The position numbers and the translations under genes were made by a program. Positions 1 to 11,061 of a stretch of DNA of 64,000 nt are shown here, one piece after another (position 1 is the stretch's first letter; every line of letters starts with the position of its first letter). The stretch spans positions 1 through 64,000 of the forward strand of contig JAIXUG010000002.1 of NCBI GenBank assembly GCA_027484105.1. Reading direction: 5' to 3'. The stretch is from Comamonadaceae bacterium (lineage in GTDB: Bacteria > Pseudomonadota > Gammaproteobacteria > Burkholderiales > Burkholderiaceae_C). The notes under the pieces are model-generated. The model was not told the DNA's origin and did not search any database. It worked only from the letters and a program-made list of their open reading frames with translations.

Positions 1-1
1 C

Positions 2-121
2 GAGTTGCCTTATGCGCTGCTCAAGAAAGTGTCCGGACGCATCATCAACGAGGTGCGGGGCATCAACCGGGTGACTTACGACGTGAGTTCAAAACCGCCT
101 GCCACGATCGAGTGGGAGTGA
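2..121 (+). CDS. guaA: GMP synthase (glutamine-hydrolysing), C-terminal fragment
   Basis: Only the last 39 codons are inside the window; the gene begins upstream. The visible peptide starts [14 protein letters not shown] and ends with an ATIEWE tail. That is the C-terminal dimerisation region of GuaA, and the final TIEWE is a hallmark of the family. GuaA converts XMP to GMP in the cytosol using glutamine and ATP. A strong hairpin terminator follows a few bases after the TGA stop. The fragment is short, but the ending is very characteristic. Confidence 0.9.
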   Translation, partial: ELPYALLKKVSGRIINEVRGINRVTYDVSSKPPATIEWE

Positions 122-124
122 TAC

Positions 125-151
125 AAAGGCACCTTAGGGTGCCTTTGTTTT
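125..151 (+). terminator. Rho-independent terminator of guaA
   Basis: A perfect 9-bp stem (AAAGGCACC at 125-133, GGTGCCTTT at 138-146) with a 4-nt TTAG loop is followed by a T-rich run. It starts 3 nt after the guaA stop codon. Confidence 0.9.
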
Positions 152-305
152 GGTACATTCAGATTGAATGTTCCTCCTCCAACCCTTGCTCCACATCGAT
201 CCGCAGGCGGTAGAACGTACCAAGTTCGATGGTGCTTTTGCCTCTGTCGTATCCGTGGGTCGTGACGGGCGCCGGTGCGGAACCCAAGTCCAAGGATGAA
301 ACACC

Positions 306-2023
<1,718 letters not shown>

Positions 2024-2038
2024 AGACGAACACAGCAC

Positions 2039-2950
2039 ATGGCCCACATCTACATTTTTTCTCCCTCCAGTGCGGTACGCGACAAGGCTGCATTTCGCCG
2101 TGGCCTCAAGCGTTTGCAAGCCCAAGGGCACCAGGTCGAGGTGGACGAAGCGGCTTTGGCCAGCCACATGCGCTTTGCGGGTGATGATGCGACTCGCGTT
2201 GCGGCCATCAGCCGCGCAGCCGCCAGCGGCGCCGACGTGGCGCTGATCTCGCGAGGCGGCTATGGCCTCACGCGCATCCTGCCCGCCTTGCCCTACAAGC
2301 AGATCGCCAAAGCGATCGATGGCGGCATGCAGTTTGTGGGCTTGAGCGATTTCACCGCTTTCAACCAGGCCGTGTTCGCCAAAACCGGACGGATCAGCTG
2401 GCAAGGCCCGGCATTGGGTGAAGACTTTGGCCCCGAACAGGCGCCGGACGACATCATGCAAGCCTGTTTTGACGATTTGCTGCTGGAGCAAGGGGAGGGC
2501 ACTGGCTGGCAGTTGCCCAAAGCCGAGGCTGAACGCCGCGTGCGGGTCAAAGACGCGCCGTTGTGGGGTGGCAACCTGACGGTGCTGACCTCGCTGCTGG
2601 GCACACCGTACTTCCCACAAGTCAAAGGCGGCGTGCTCTTTCTGGAAGACGTGGGTGAGCACCCTTACCGTGTCGAGCGCATGCTCACCCAACTGCTGCA
2701 TGCCGGTGTGTTGGCCCAGCAAAAGGCGGTGCTGTTCGGTCAGTTCACCCATTACAAACTGGTGCCTGCGCACGACAAAGGCTTCAAGCTGACCACCGTG
2801 ATCGACTGGCTGCGCGGCCAGATCAAGGCCCAGGTGCTCACTGGCTTGCCATTTGGCCATGTGGAAACCAAGGTGCTGCTGCCTGTGGGCGCCAAGGTGG
2901 ACCTTGTCACCGAAGGGCGTGACGCACTGATGGTTTGGGGCCACATTTAA
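2039..2950 (+). CDS. ldcA: Muramoyltetrapeptide L,D-carboxypeptidase (family S66)
   Basis: A 303-residue protein of the usual LdcA length. It opens with IYIFSPSS, the conserved first strand of S66 peptidases. SRGGYG lies at about residues 71-76, the nucleophile is in GLSDFT (Ser103), WGGNLT carries the loop before the catalytic Glu, and PFGH near residue 275 supplies the catalytic His. LdcA removes the terminal D-Ala from cytoplasmic murein tetrapeptides during cell-wall recycling. Its start lies 15 nt after the TadA-fusion stop, suggesting co-transcription with tadA. No signal peptide is seen, in agreement with a cytoplasmic enzyme. Confidence 0.9.
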   Translation: MAHIYIFSPSSAVRDKAAFRRGLKRLQAQGHQVEVDEAALASHMRFAGDDATRVAAISRAAASGADVALISRGGYGLTRILPALPYKQIAKAIDGGMQFVGLSDFTAFNQAVFAKTGRISWQGPALGEDFGPEQAPDDIMQACFDDLLLEQGEGTGWQLPKAEAERRVRVKDAPLWGGNLTVLTSLLGTPYFPQVKGGVLFLEDVGEHPYRVERMLTQLLHAGVLAQQKAVLFGQFTHYKLVPAHDKGFKLTTVIDWLRGQIKAQVLTGLPFGHVETKVLLPVGAKVDLVTEGRDALMVWGHI

Positions 2951-3025
2951 GCCTCTAAATGGCCTTGAAGCGAGGTCTGAGCAAGCCACCCCAGAGGCGA
3001 TTCCAACGCCCACACGGAGACACCC

Positions 3026-5503
3026 ATGAAATGGATCGGACGACTTGTTTTGTTGCTGCTGGCCGCTGTGCTGGTGCTGGGTGGCGTATTGGCCGTGCAC
3101 TTGCTGCGCAGCATGCCGCAACTGGATGGTCAGCTCAAGTTGGCAGGCTTGAATAGCCAAGTCACCATCACCCGTGACGCCGCAGATGTGACGCACATTG
3201 AAGGTGCCACCGCCCTGGACACCTGGCGCGCACTGGGCTTTGTGCACGCGCAAGAGCGCGGCTGGCAACTCGAATTCAACCGCCGCTTGATGCGCGGTGA
3301 ACTGTCCGAAATTTTGGGTGCGGCCACGCTGGACACCGACAAACTCATGCGCACGCTGGGCATCATCGGCATGGCGCACAAACAGTTGAAGGGTTTATCG
3401 CCCGCCACGCAAGCGGCCCTGCAGGCCTACAGCGAGGGCATTCAAAACGCTTGGGCCAGTGGCGCTGTGCGGCCATCGCCCGAATTCAAAATCCTCGGCA
3501 CCGTGGCCGGTGGCTCCAAGGGGCAGGCCTGGTCGCCCGAAGACAGCCTGGGCTGGGCGCTGATGATGGCCCTCGATTTGGGCGGCAACTGGGGGCAAGA
3601 ATTCGCCCGTTTGTCGGCCTCACAGGTGCTGAATCAGGAGCAACTGTGGCAACTCATGCCGCCTTACCCAGGTGAAAAGCCCGCCACATCCGTTGACTTG
3701 CCAGCCTTGTATGCCGAGCTGGGCGTCTACGCCCCCAAGGACAAGACCGCTTCAGCGACCCACACCGCCCCCAGCGGCCTGGCCCAATGGTCGGCCGATT
3801 GGGTGCGCGATGTCGGCATTTTGGAAGGCAAGGGCAGCAACAACTGGGTGGTGCCCGGCAGCCGCACCGTCAGCGGCAAGCCCCTGCTGGCCAACGACCC
3901 GCACTTGGCCCTGAGTTCGCCCGCCATCTGGTATTTCGCCCGCCTCAAGGCACCTGCCGGTGAATTGCCCGGTGGGCACAAGCACCCCGCGCTGGATGTG
4001 ATCGGCGCCACCTTGCCCGGTTTGCCTTTTGTGGTGCTGGGCCGCACACCAGGCGTTGCTTGGGGGTTCACCAACACCGGACCGGACGTTCAGGATTTGT
4101 ACCTGGAGCAACTGGACGCCTCCAAACCCGGCCAATACCGCACACCCACCGGCTGGGCTGCATTTGATGAACGGACCGAAACCATCCGGGTCAAAGGGCA
4201 GGGCGATGTGAGCCTGCAAGTGCGCAACACCCGCCACGGACCCGTCATCAGCGATGTGCAAGCGCAATACCGCCAACTGATCAACCCAGAGCGCTACGCC
4301 GTCAGCCTGCGCTGGTCAGCCTTGACCGAGGACAACAAAACCGTCGAATCGGGCATGTTGATCAATTGGGCGCAAACCGTGCCCGAACTGCAAAAGGCCT
4401 TCACCGACAACCATGCGCCCATGCAAAGCGTGGTCATGGCCGACACCTTGGGTGAAGTGGCGTTTCAGGCTGTGGGCAAACTGCCGACGCGTTCACCACA
4501 CAACGACATCCGTGGCGTGGCACCGGCTCCCGGCTGGTTGGCCCAATACGACTGGACCGGTTGGTTGCCTGCAAACCAAAACCCTGCATTGGGCCGCGCC
4601 GCCATCGAAGCCAAAGGCTGGCACGCCACCGCCAACCAAAACATCTTGCCACCGGGCTATGCACATTTTGTTGGAGGAGACTGGACCACGCCGGAGCGTT
4701 TTGAGCGCATTGAGCAATTGCTGGCAGCAGCACCCAAACACAGCCGCGAAAGCCTGCAAGCCATCCAAAACGATGTTTTGTCTCTGGGCGCCAAGGCGCT
4801 GCTGCCGGTTGCGCTGACCGCCAAGCCTCAACACCCGCTGGGTGATCAGGCTTTGAAAATGCTCAGCACTTTTGATGGTCAGATGAAGGCCGACAGTGCC
4901 GCTGCGCTGGTGTTCAATGTCTGGGCCGACGAATTGACGCGGGGATTGCTGGTGCCGCATCTGGGCGCCGAGCGTTTCCAGGCGCTGTACGGCAAACGAC
5001 ATTTCCGCGCGGCGGTGGAAGGCATCCTGAAACGCTCTGACGCTTTTTGGTGTGGCGCCGCAGGTTGTCCAGCGCAAGTGTCTGCAGCGCTGGACCGTGC
5101 CTTGACCCGCATTGCGGCCAAAGAAGGCCATGACATGCGCCGCTGGCGATGGGGTGCTTGGCACCCGGCCATCAGCAGTCACAAACCTTTTGGCAAAGTG
5201 CCTTGGCTGAACAGACTGTTTGATGTGCGGACCGAAAGTGCAGGGGACTTGTTCACCGTGAATGTGGGTCAGTATTGGGCCAACGACCTCAAGGAACCCT
5301 TTGCCAACCGCCATGCCGCGTCGATGCGCGCGGTGTATGACCTGTCCGATGCTGAACAATCGGTCTTCATTTACCAAACCGGTCAATCTGGCCATGTTTT
5401 CGACCCGCGCAGTCGCTCGATGGCCGGCGCTTGGGTTGCGGGCCAATACCGACCGCTGCAAGCCCCAAACAAAGCAGTTCACCGCTTGCGCTTGACCCCT
5501 TGA
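3026..5503 (+). CDS. Penicillin acylase-family Ntn hydrolase (periplasmic)
   Basis: An 825-residue precursor. Residues 1-25 form a basic, hydrophobic signal/anchor (MKWIGRLVLLLLAAVLVLGG). The alpha-chain region includes DVTHIEG and the helix with HAQERGWQLEFNRR. The autocatalytic junction is at GKG|SNNWV, making Ser271 the predicted N-terminal nucleophile of the beta chain; GKPLLANDPHL follows, as in penicillin G acylase and AHL acylases. A late conserved block, TVNVG near position 745, is also seen. The family hydrolyses amide-linked acyl groups such as penicillins or acyl-homoserine lactones; the substrate cannot be read from the sequence. An 8-nt-spaced GGAGA ribosome site precedes the ATG. 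It stands downstream of ldcA, 75 nt away. Confidence 0.88.
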   Translation: MKWIGRLVLLLLAAVLVLGGVLAVHLLRSMPQLDGQLKLAGLNSQVTITRDAADVTHIEGATALDTWRALGFVHAQERGWQLEFNRRLMRGELSEILGAATLDTDKLMRTLGIIGMAHKQLKGLSPATQAALQAYSEGIQNAWASGAVRPSPEFKILGTVAGGSKGQAWSPEDSLGWALMMALDLGGNWGQEFARLSASQVLNQEQLWQLMPPYPGEKPATSVDLPALYAELGVYAPKDKTASATHTAPSGLAQWSADWVRDVGILEGKGSNNWVVPGSRTVSGKPLLANDPHLALSSPAIWYFARLKAPAGELPGGHKHPALDVIGATLPGLPFVVLGRTPGVAWGFTNTGPDVQDLYLEQLDASKPGQYRTPTGWAAFDERTETIRVKGQGDVSLQVRNTRHGPVISDVQAQYRQLINPERYAVSLRWSALTEDNKTVESGMLINWAQTVPELQKAFTDNHAPMQSVVMADTLGEVAFQAVGKLPTRSPHNDIRGVAPAPGWLAQYDWTGWLPANQNPALGRAAIEAKGWHATANQNILPPGYAHFVGGDWTTPERFERIEQLLAAAPKHSRESLQAIQNDVLSLGAKALLPVALTAKPQHPLGDQALKMLSTFDGQMKADSAAALVFNVWADELTRGLLVPHLGAERFQALYGKRHFRAAVEGILKRSDAFWCGAAGCPAQVSAALDRALTRIAAKEGHDMRRWRWGAWHPAISSHKPFGKVPWLNRLFDVRTESAGDLFTVNVGQYWANDLKEPFANRHAASMRAVYDLSDAEQSVFIYQTGQSGHVFDPRSRSMAGAWVAGQYRPLQAPNKAVHRLRLTP

Positions 5504-5707
5504 GCCACACCCGTTCACAGAACATCTCATCTGCTGGACGACTGCTTAAGTGCTGCAGTCTGTTCATCACCGCCACTTGCATGTGTGTTGTGATGCGATG
5601 TGGTGTGCTACGCTTGTTACTTTACATAATACACATCGTGAGCAATTACATGCAACACAAAGCAGGTCAAAGATGTCTCAAAAAAGGACCTTGAATGTGT
5701 CCATGGT
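5504..5707. other. Intergenic region between convergent genes
   Basis: This 204-nt stretch lies between the acylase stop and the ankyrin-gene stop and is more AT-rich than its surroundings. It holds one 6-bp inverted repeat (GACTGC at 5540-5545, GCAGTC at 5555-5560, 9-nt loop) without a U-tract, so it is at best a weak terminator. A TACATAATACAC stretch near 5620 could be a fortuitous -10 element. I see no convincing gene. Confidence 0.4.
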
Positions 5708-6424
5708 CTAACGCTGTGCCGGACGATCAGCCTGCGCATCACGACCTTGCTCATTCATGCGCTTTTGACGATCAGCCAATCGGGACAAGCCGGTTTCAAT
5801 CAATTCACGGGCATTGGGCCGCTGACCCCTGATGGCGAAATCAAGGGCTGTCATACCCAGGTGATTTTTCAAGGTCAAATCTGCACCCGCCTGAATCAGA
5901 ACCTTCACCGCTTCAGGACTGCCATACATGGCGGCCATCATCAAAGGCGTGGTGCCGTTGGGCGACTCGGCATCGATGTAGGCGCTTTCTTCGAGCAAAA
6001 ACTCAACGATGGGCACGTGGCCGCCCGTCGCCGCGTAATGCAAAGGGGTCCAGCCGGGCTTGTTCACATCGGCGTCATTGGCCACCAATTTTTTGACCAA
6101 GGGCAAATATCCCTTCAGAGCCGCCAGCATGAGCGGACTTTCATCGTGGGCATTGCGGACCTCGGTCTTGGTTTGAGGCCAACTGGCCAGAAGCTCCGCC
6201 ACTTTGAGTGAGGGCTCTCGAACTGCCAGCATCAATGCGGGTACGCCCTCCGGATTGACCGTGTTGGGGTCAAAACCTCTTTGTAAAAGTGATTGAACCG
6301 TGCGCACATTGTCAAACTGAACGGCTTTGAAGAAGTCTTCGTAGGAGCCCGCATTGGCTTTGATCTGAAAAGAAAAAAGTCCAATTAAAACAATGCACTT
6401 TATAGCTTTATTAAAGTTATACAT
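5708..6424 (-). CDS. Exported ankyrin-repeat protein
   Basis: About 238 residues from the ATG at 6424 (a TTG at 6436 would add four codons and overlap the tatD stop). An N-terminal hydrophobic stretch (CIVLIGLFSF...ANA) looks like a signal peptide with an ANA cleavage site, so the protein is probably periplasmic. About five ankyrin repeats follow, recognisable by GVPALMLAV, DESPLMLAALKGYLPLVKKL, GWTPLHYAATGGHVPIVEFL, GTTPLMMAAMYGSPEAVKVL and GMTALDFAI. The C-terminal tail is charged and hydrophilic. It starts 8 nt after tatD and probably shares its transcript. Ankyrin repeats bind partner proteins; the partner is unknown. The upstream sequence has no clear Shine-Dalgarno, so translational coupling is likely. 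Confidence 0.85.
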   Translation of the reverse strand: MYNFNKAIKCIVLIGLFSFQIKANAGSYEDFFKAVQFDNVRTVQSLLQRGFDPNTVNPEGVPALMLAVREPSLKVAELLASWPQTKTEVRNAHDESPLMLAALKGYLPLVKKLVANDADVNKPGWTPLHYAATGGHVPIVEFLLEESAYIDAESPNGTTPLMMAAMYGSPEAVKVLIQAGADLTLKNHLGMTALDFAIRGQRPNARELIETGLSRLADRQKRMNEQGRDAQADRPAQR

Positions 6425-6432
6425 GATGTAAA

Positions 6433-7236
6433 TCAATGGGTTTGATCAAACAAAGTCAAGAAATTCCGGGTGGTCAAACGGCCCATTTCCTCGGCTGTAC
6501 CGCCTCTCAGGCTGGCCAGCAGCTCTGCCACATACGGAACATAGGAAGGGTTGTTGGTCTTGCCACGGAAAGGCACAGGGGCCAAATAAGGGCTGTCGGT
6601 TTCAATCAAAAGGCGGTCGTCCGGGACAAATTTGGCCACTTCGCGCAAATCAGCCGCCGTTTTGAAGGTCAAGATGCCTGAAAACGAGATGTAAAACCCC
6701 AAATCCAGAGCCGCACGGGCAACTTGCTGGCTTTCGGTGAAGCAATGAAACACGCCGCCCGCACACCCTGCTCCGCCCGTTTCGCCCTCTTCTTTCAAGA
6801 TGGCGATGGTGTCATCCGATGCCTCGCGGGTGTGAATCACCAAGGGCAGGCCCGTCTGACGCGCTGCACGGATGTGGGTGCGAAAGCGCTCTCGCTGCCA
6901 TTCCATGTCCGCCACCGTGCGCCCGCCTTTGCGTTCGTCCATTTGGTAATAGTCCAGCCCCGTCTCGCCAATGGCCACCACTTTGGGGCGCGCTGCGCCG
7001 TCCAGCAAATCCTGCAAACTGGGTTCCTGCACGCCCTCGTTGTCCGGGTGCACACCCACCGTGGCCCACATGTTGTCGTTGTCCATGGCCAGCTTGTGGA
7101 CCTCGTCAAACTTTTCCATCGTGGTGCAAATGACCAAGGCGCGGGTCACTTGGGCGGCCACCATGGCCTGCTGGATGCTGTCCAGCTGGCCCATCAGTTC
7201 CGGAAAATTCAAATGGCAATGGGAATCGGTGTACAT
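6433..7236 (-). CDS. tatD: TatD-family metal-dependent hydrolase (DNase)
   Basis: 267 residues, the family norm. The metal-binding signature DSHCHLNF is at residues 4-11. The central IGETGLDYY, the VIHTREA strand, GVFHCFTES, and the late ETDSPYLAP with its final catalytic Asp are all present. TatD-like amidohydrolases are 3'-5' exonucleases or DNases active on damaged or single-stranded DNA. The gene begins 3 nt after the holB stop, so it belongs to the mltG-tmk-holB-tatD operon. Assignment to the family is firm; the substrate in this organism is inferred. Confidence 0.92.
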   Translation of the reverse strand: MYTDSHCHLNFPELMGQLDSIQQAMVAAQVTRALVICTTMEKFDEVHKLAMDNDNMWATVGVHPDNEGVQEPSLQDLLDGAARPKVVAIGETGLDYYQMDERKGGRTVADMEWQRERFRTHIRAARQTGLPLVIHTREASDDTIAILKEEGETGGAGCAGGVFHCFTESQQVARAALDLGFYISFSGILTFKTAADLREVAKFVPDDRLLIETDSPYLAPVPFRGKTNNPSYVPYVAELLASLRGGTAEEMGRLTTRNFLTLFDQTH

Positions 7237-7239
7237 GGC

Positions 7240-8244
7240 TCAGCCCTTGGACATCAGGGTTTGTTGGGCATCAGCGGTCAAGGCTTCCAGCATCAGACCG
7301 GCATTGAAGGGGTGCTCGGCTGTGCGCGCCGTCTGCATCAGGCGCTTGAACCAGTCGGTCAGTACCGACACAGACGCTTGGGTCGCGGGCAATTGCTGGG
7401 CATCAAAAAAGCGCGGCTCAGCCCCCGACTGGCGCAACACCAAATCGTGGCAAAGCTTTTGCAAGGCGTCGATGGCTTGCGCCGGGCTCAAATCGGCCAG
7501 GTGGCGGGCATCGCCCCCGCGCATGGCCTTGGGCAAAGCGGCCCACCATTCGGGCGACAAACCGGCTTGGGCTTGGCGCAACACATCGGTGGGGCGGCCG
7601 CCTGCGCTGCGGAGCAAGGCCTGCGCCACGGTCCCAGGTACGCCCTGCCCGCTTAGCCACGTCAAAGCTTCATCGGCCTCGGGCCACTTCATGGTGTGGG
7701 CCAAGCAGCGGCTGCGGATGGTGGGCAGCAGCATGTGCGACGCCTCGGTGGCCAGCACAAAGCGCACATCGCCCGGCGGTTCTTCCAGGGTCTTGAGCAG
7801 GGCATTGGCCGTGATGGTGTTCATGCGCTCGGCCGGAAACACCAGCACCGCCTTGCCGCGCCCCCGCGCATTGGTGCGCTGCGAAAACTCCACCGCGTCG
7901 CGCATGGCATCCACCCGGATTTCCTTGCTGGGCTTGCGCGTCTTCTTGTCGATCTCGTCCTGGGCTTTTTCCGACAAAGGCCAGCCCAGCTCGAGCATCA
8001 CCGTCTCTGGCATCAACACCTCCAGGTCGGCGTGTGTGCGCACGGCCACCGCATGGCAACTCGGGCAGTCGCCGCAAGCACCTTGGGGTGTGGGCTTTTC
8101 GCACAGCCAGGCCGACACCAGGGCCAGGGCCAGGTCGTACTGACCCAAACCTGAAGGACCTTGCAACAACCAGGCGTGACCACGCTGGGCCAGCAAATCG
8201 GTGGCCTGGCGCGCAATCCAGGGGGCGTTCAAACCCGTGCTCAT
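7240..8244 (-). CDS. holB: DNA polymerase III subunit delta'
   Basis: About 334 residues from the ATG at 8244, chosen because it overlaps the tmk stop as ATGA and leaves the conserved N-terminus MSTGLNAPW. It is a clamp-loader AAA+ fold. The P-loop is degenerate ([11 protein letters not shown], with Gln for the usual Lys), as expected for delta', which does not hydrolyse ATP. A four-cysteine zinc module ([10 protein letters not shown] region) follows. Then come [10 protein letters not shown] and the SRC sensor region (TIRSRCLAH). It works with delta and the DnaX subunits to open and load the beta sliding clamp. The operon position between tmk and tatD is classic. Confidence 0.93.
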   Translation of the reverse strand: MSTGLNAPWIARQATDLLAQRGHAWLLQGPSGLGQYDLALALVSAWLCEKPTPQGACGDCPSCHAVAVRTHADLEVLMPETVMLELGWPLSEKAQDEIDKKTRKPSKEIRVDAMRDAVEFSQRTNARGRGKAVLVFPAERMNTITANALLKTLEEPPGDVRFVLATEASHMLLPTIRSRCLAHTMKWPEADEALTWLSGQGVPGTVAQALLRSAGGRPTDVLRQAQAGLSPEWWAALPKAMRGGDARHLADLSPAQAIDALQKLCHDLVLRQSGAEPRFFDAQQLPATQASVSVLTDWFKRLMQTARTAEHPFNAGLMLEALTADAQQTLMSKG

Positions 8245-8882
8245 GCGGCCATCCGCTTGAGCCATTCGCTCACCACGCGGCCCACATCTGCGCCCACGGC
8301 CTCCATGCTTTGGGCGGCGTCGATGCGGGCAAAACGCGCGGGCATTTCAGCCTGGCGTTTGGCATAGCCAGCACGTACAGCGGCAAAAAAGTCGGCTGTC
8401 TGCGATTCAAATTTGTCCGGCACGCGGGCCGAAGCCAGTCGCTGTGCGGCGATGTGCGGGTCGAGATCGAACCACACGGTCAGATCGGGTTGGCGCAAAG
8501 CGCCATCGGGCAGGGCCTGGACCATGCGCTCCAACTGGGCCAGCACCTGCCATTCAAAACCACGGCCACCGCCCTGATAGGCAAACGTGGCGTCGGTGAA
8601 ACGGTCGCACAGCACCACATCGCTCCGCGCCAGTGCGGGCTCGATCACCTGCACCAAGTGCTCACGGCGGGCGGCGAACATCAACAGCGCTTCGGTCAGC
8701 GCATCCATGGGCTCGTGCAGCACCAGTTCGCGCAGTTTTTCCGACAGCGGTGTGCCGCCTGGCTCGCGGGTCAGCACGACCGCCCTGCCCGCTTGGCGAA
8801 ACAGTTCGGCCACGCGGGCGATGTGCGTGGACTTGCCCGCACCGTCGATGCCTTCAAAACTGATGAACAAACCGCGTGTCAT
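8241..8882 (-). CDS. tmk: Thymidylate kinase (dTMP kinase)
   Basis: 213 residues from the ATG at 8882 ([14 protein letters not shown]); an in-frame TTG at 8900 is less likely. The Walker A motif is [10 protein letters not shown]. The DRX motif with the substrate loop is at [17 protein letters not shown], and [11 protein letters not shown] is the dTMP-binding segment. It phosphorylates dTMP to dTDP using ATP and is essential for DNA synthesis. It lies between mltG upstream (48-nt gap) and holB (4-nt overlap), a standard arrangement in proteobacteria. Confidence 0.95.
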   Translation of the reverse strand: MTRGLFISFEGIDGAGKSTHIARVAELFRQAGRAVVLTREPGGTPLSEKLRELVLHEPMDALTEALLMFAARREHLVQVIEPALARSDVVLCDRFTDATFAYQGGGRGFEWQVLAQLERMVQALPDGALRQPDLTVWFDLDPHIAAQRLASARVPDKFESQTADFFAAVRAGYAKRQAEMPARFARIDAAQSMEAVGADVGRVVSEWLKRMAA

Positions 8883-8930
8883 GGTGTGTGAAATGAGCAA
8901 AACCCGATTGTCGCAGGCTCACGCCTGACC

Positions 8931-10004
8931 TCAATCCTTGGCCGTTTGAATGCCGCGCTGGTAGCGGTTGACCGCACGGTTATGCTCGTCGAGCGTGGCA
9001 CTGAAGTGGCTGCTGCCGTCGCCCTTGGCCACAAAGTACAGCGCCTGTGTCTTGGCGGGCTGCACCGCCGCCAACAAAGCCGCCTTGCCGGGCATGGCAA
9101 TCGGGGTGGGCGGCAAGCCGCCCCGGGTGTAGGTGTTCCAGGGGTTGTCGGTTTGCAAGTGGATGCGGCGAAGGTTGCCGTCAAAGGCCTCGCCCAAGCC
9201 ATAAATCACCGTCGGGTCGGTCTGCAAACGCATGCCAATGCGCATGCGGTTGTGGAACACGCCAGAAATCAGCGGGCGGTCTGCACCCTGGCCAGTTTCC
9301 TTTTCCACAATGCTCGCCAATACCAAAGCCTCTTCAGGCGATTTGAGCGACACACCGGGCAAGCGGGCTTGCCAGGCGGCTTGCAGGTGCTTGTCCATGG
9401 CGCTGAGCGCGCGTTTGAGAACCGCCAAATCGCTGGCGCCTTTGGCATAGGTGTAGGTATCGGGATAAAAGCGGCCTTCCGGGTTGATGCCGGGGCGGCC
9501 CAGTTGGGCCATCAAGGCCGCGTCGTCCAGAGCCCGGCTGTCGGGCTTGAGCAATTCGGCCTTGGCCAAGGCCTGGCGCACTTGCCGCCAGTTCCAGCCC
9601 TCCACAATCGTCACGGTGCGCAGGCTTTCCTCGCCCCGCACCAGCATGTTCAGCAAGCGCTTGGGCGATGTGCCAGGGGGAATTTCATAACTGCCGGCGC
9701 GCATTTGGCGCGACTGACCCGACAGGCGAAACCAAGCGAAAAGCAAGGTGGGTGATGTGTCCACACCCGCATCGACCACGGCCTGCGCGATGGCTTTGGC
9801 CGATGTGCCCGGCTCGATCGACACATCAACCGGGCTGGCCCCTGGTGAACGCAGCGACATGGGGCCTTGCACCCAAAAATACGCCGCACTGGCCAGCGCC
9901 AAGGCCAGCACGACCAAACTGACCAAGCCCTTGAACAAACCTTTGATCACCCGCAACCCTTGAAAATGTCCGCACAGAACCGATTGACTCTGGCGGCTGA
10001 TCAT
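8931..10004 (-). CDS. mltG: Endolytic murein transglycosylase MltG (YceG-like)
   Basis: About 357 residues from the ATG at 10004, which has a GGAAGG ribosome site 8 nt upstream. One N-terminal transmembrane helix (GLFKGLVSLVVLALALASAA) anchors the enzyme in the inner membrane. The LysM-like subdomain has SIEPGTSAKAIA. The catalytic domain carries EGRFYPDTYTY, ASIVEKET (the family's catalytic Glu), FHNRMRIGMRLQTDPTVIYG and YNT-type motif WNTYTRGGLPPTPIAMPG. MltG cleaves nascent glycan strands internally and sets their length. It is the first gene of the minus-strand tmk-holB-tatD operon and is divergent from ygfZ, with a 94-nt shared promoter region. Confidence 0.93.
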   Translation of the reverse strand: MISRQSQSVLCGHFQGLRVIKGLFKGLVSLVVLALALASAAYFWVQGPMSLRSPGASPVDVSIEPGTSAKAIAQAVVDAGVDTSPTLLFAWFRLSGQSRQMRAGSYEIPPGTSPKRLLNMLVRGEESLRTVTIVEGWNWRQVRQALAKAELLKPDSRALDDAALMAQLGRPGINPEGRFYPDTYTYAKGASDLAVLKRALSAMDKHLQAAWQARLPGVSLKSPEEALVLASIVEKETGQGADRPLISGVFHNRMRIGMRLQTDPTVIYGLGEAFDGNLRRIHLQTDNPWNTYTRGGLPPTPIAMPGKAALLAAVQPAKTQALYFVAKGDGSSHFSATLDEHNRAVNRYQRGIQTAKD

Positions 10005-10098
10005 AATTGAGGCCTTCCAGCCTTTGCTCTGAGGCCCCATTCGGCCACCATTGAATTGGATGGGCCCTGCCAGCGGGGCTCACCTCACACACTTTGCC

Positions 10099-11058
10099 AT
10101 GACCAACCCTTCCACCGCCCCCATCGACCACTTCGCTGCCCAGTTGCAAGGCCTTGCCGCCCTGCCCCATCTGGGTGTGATCCAGGCCCAAGGCGAAGAT
10201 GCGGCCAATTTTTTGCACAACCAACTGAGCAACGACGTGCTGCTCTTGCCCGTGGGCCAGGCCCGTCTGGCCGCTTTTTGTTCGGCCAAGGGCCGCATGC
10301 AAGCCAGTTTTGTGGTCATCAAAACCGCGCCGGACACTGTCTTGCTGGTCATGAGCCTCGATTTGCTGGCCCAAACGCTCAAGCGCTTGTCCATGTTTGT
10401 GCTGCGTGCAAAAGTGAAGATGAGCGACGCCACGGGCCAATGGCAGCTGCGCGGCTTGTTGGGCGAAAGCGCCCGCGCCGTTGTGCCTCAGGGCTCGCCC
10501 TGGCAAACCGCCAGTGCCGATGTAGCCCACGCTGTGGCGCTGTATCCCGCCGTGCTGGGCGACACCCCAGTGCCCCGCGCCCTGTGGCTCGGTGCGCCAT
10601 CTCAAACACCGCCCGCTGGGGCGGAGCTGTCCACCGACCTTTGGGATTGGGCCGAAGTCATGAGCGGCGTGACCCTGGTGACCCAGCCGCTGTTTGAGGC
10701 TTTTGTCCCTCAAATGCTCAACTATGAATCGGTCGGTGGCGTGAACTTCAAAAAAGGCTGCTACCCCGGCCAGGAAGTTGTGGCCCGCAGCCAGTTTCGC
10801 GGCACGCTCAAGCGCCGCATGGCGCGGGTTTTCAGCCCTGTGGCACTCAGGGCTGGGCAAGACGTGTTCACCCCCGCAGACCCCGAGCAGCCTTGCGCCA
10901 CCGTGGTGCTGAGCTCGGCCAGGCCCGATGGGCAGGGTTTTGATGCGCTGGTCAGCGGTACGCTGGAGAGCCAGCAAAGCGGCTGGCGTGTAGAAAGCGC
11001 CCAAGGGCAGACGCTCGAGTTGCTGCCACTGCCTTACGCCCTGCTGGCTGATGTCTGA
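10099..11058 (+). CDS. ygfZ: Folate-binding Fe-S cluster repair protein YgfZ
   Basis: 319 residues starting MTNPSTAPIDHF; the upstream in-frame TTG at 10051 is rejected. It is related to the glycine-cleavage T-protein. The diagnostic motif KGCYPGQEVVARSQFRG appears near residue 235, with the Cys required for function. YgfZ uses tetrahydrofolate to help assemble or repair particular [4Fe-4S] enzymes such as MiaB. The gene is divergent from mltG and convergent with the next gene, with only 3 nt between the two stop codons. Confidence 0.93.
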   Translation: MTNPSTAPIDHFAAQLQGLAALPHLGVIQAQGEDAANFLHNQLSNDVLLLPVGQARLAAFCSAKGRMQASFVVIKTAPDTVLLVMSLDLLAQTLKRLSMFVLRAKVKMSDATGQWQLRGLLGESARAVVPQGSPWQTASADVAHAVALYPAVLGDTPVPRALWLGAPSQTPPAGAELSTDLWDWAEVMSGVTLVTQPLFEAFVPQMLNYESVGGVNFKKGCYPGQEVVARSQFRGTLKRRMARVFSPVALRAGQDVFTPADPEQPCATVVLSSARPDGQGFDALVSGTLESQQSGWRVESAQGQTLELLPLPYALLADV

Positions 11059-11061
11059 ATT

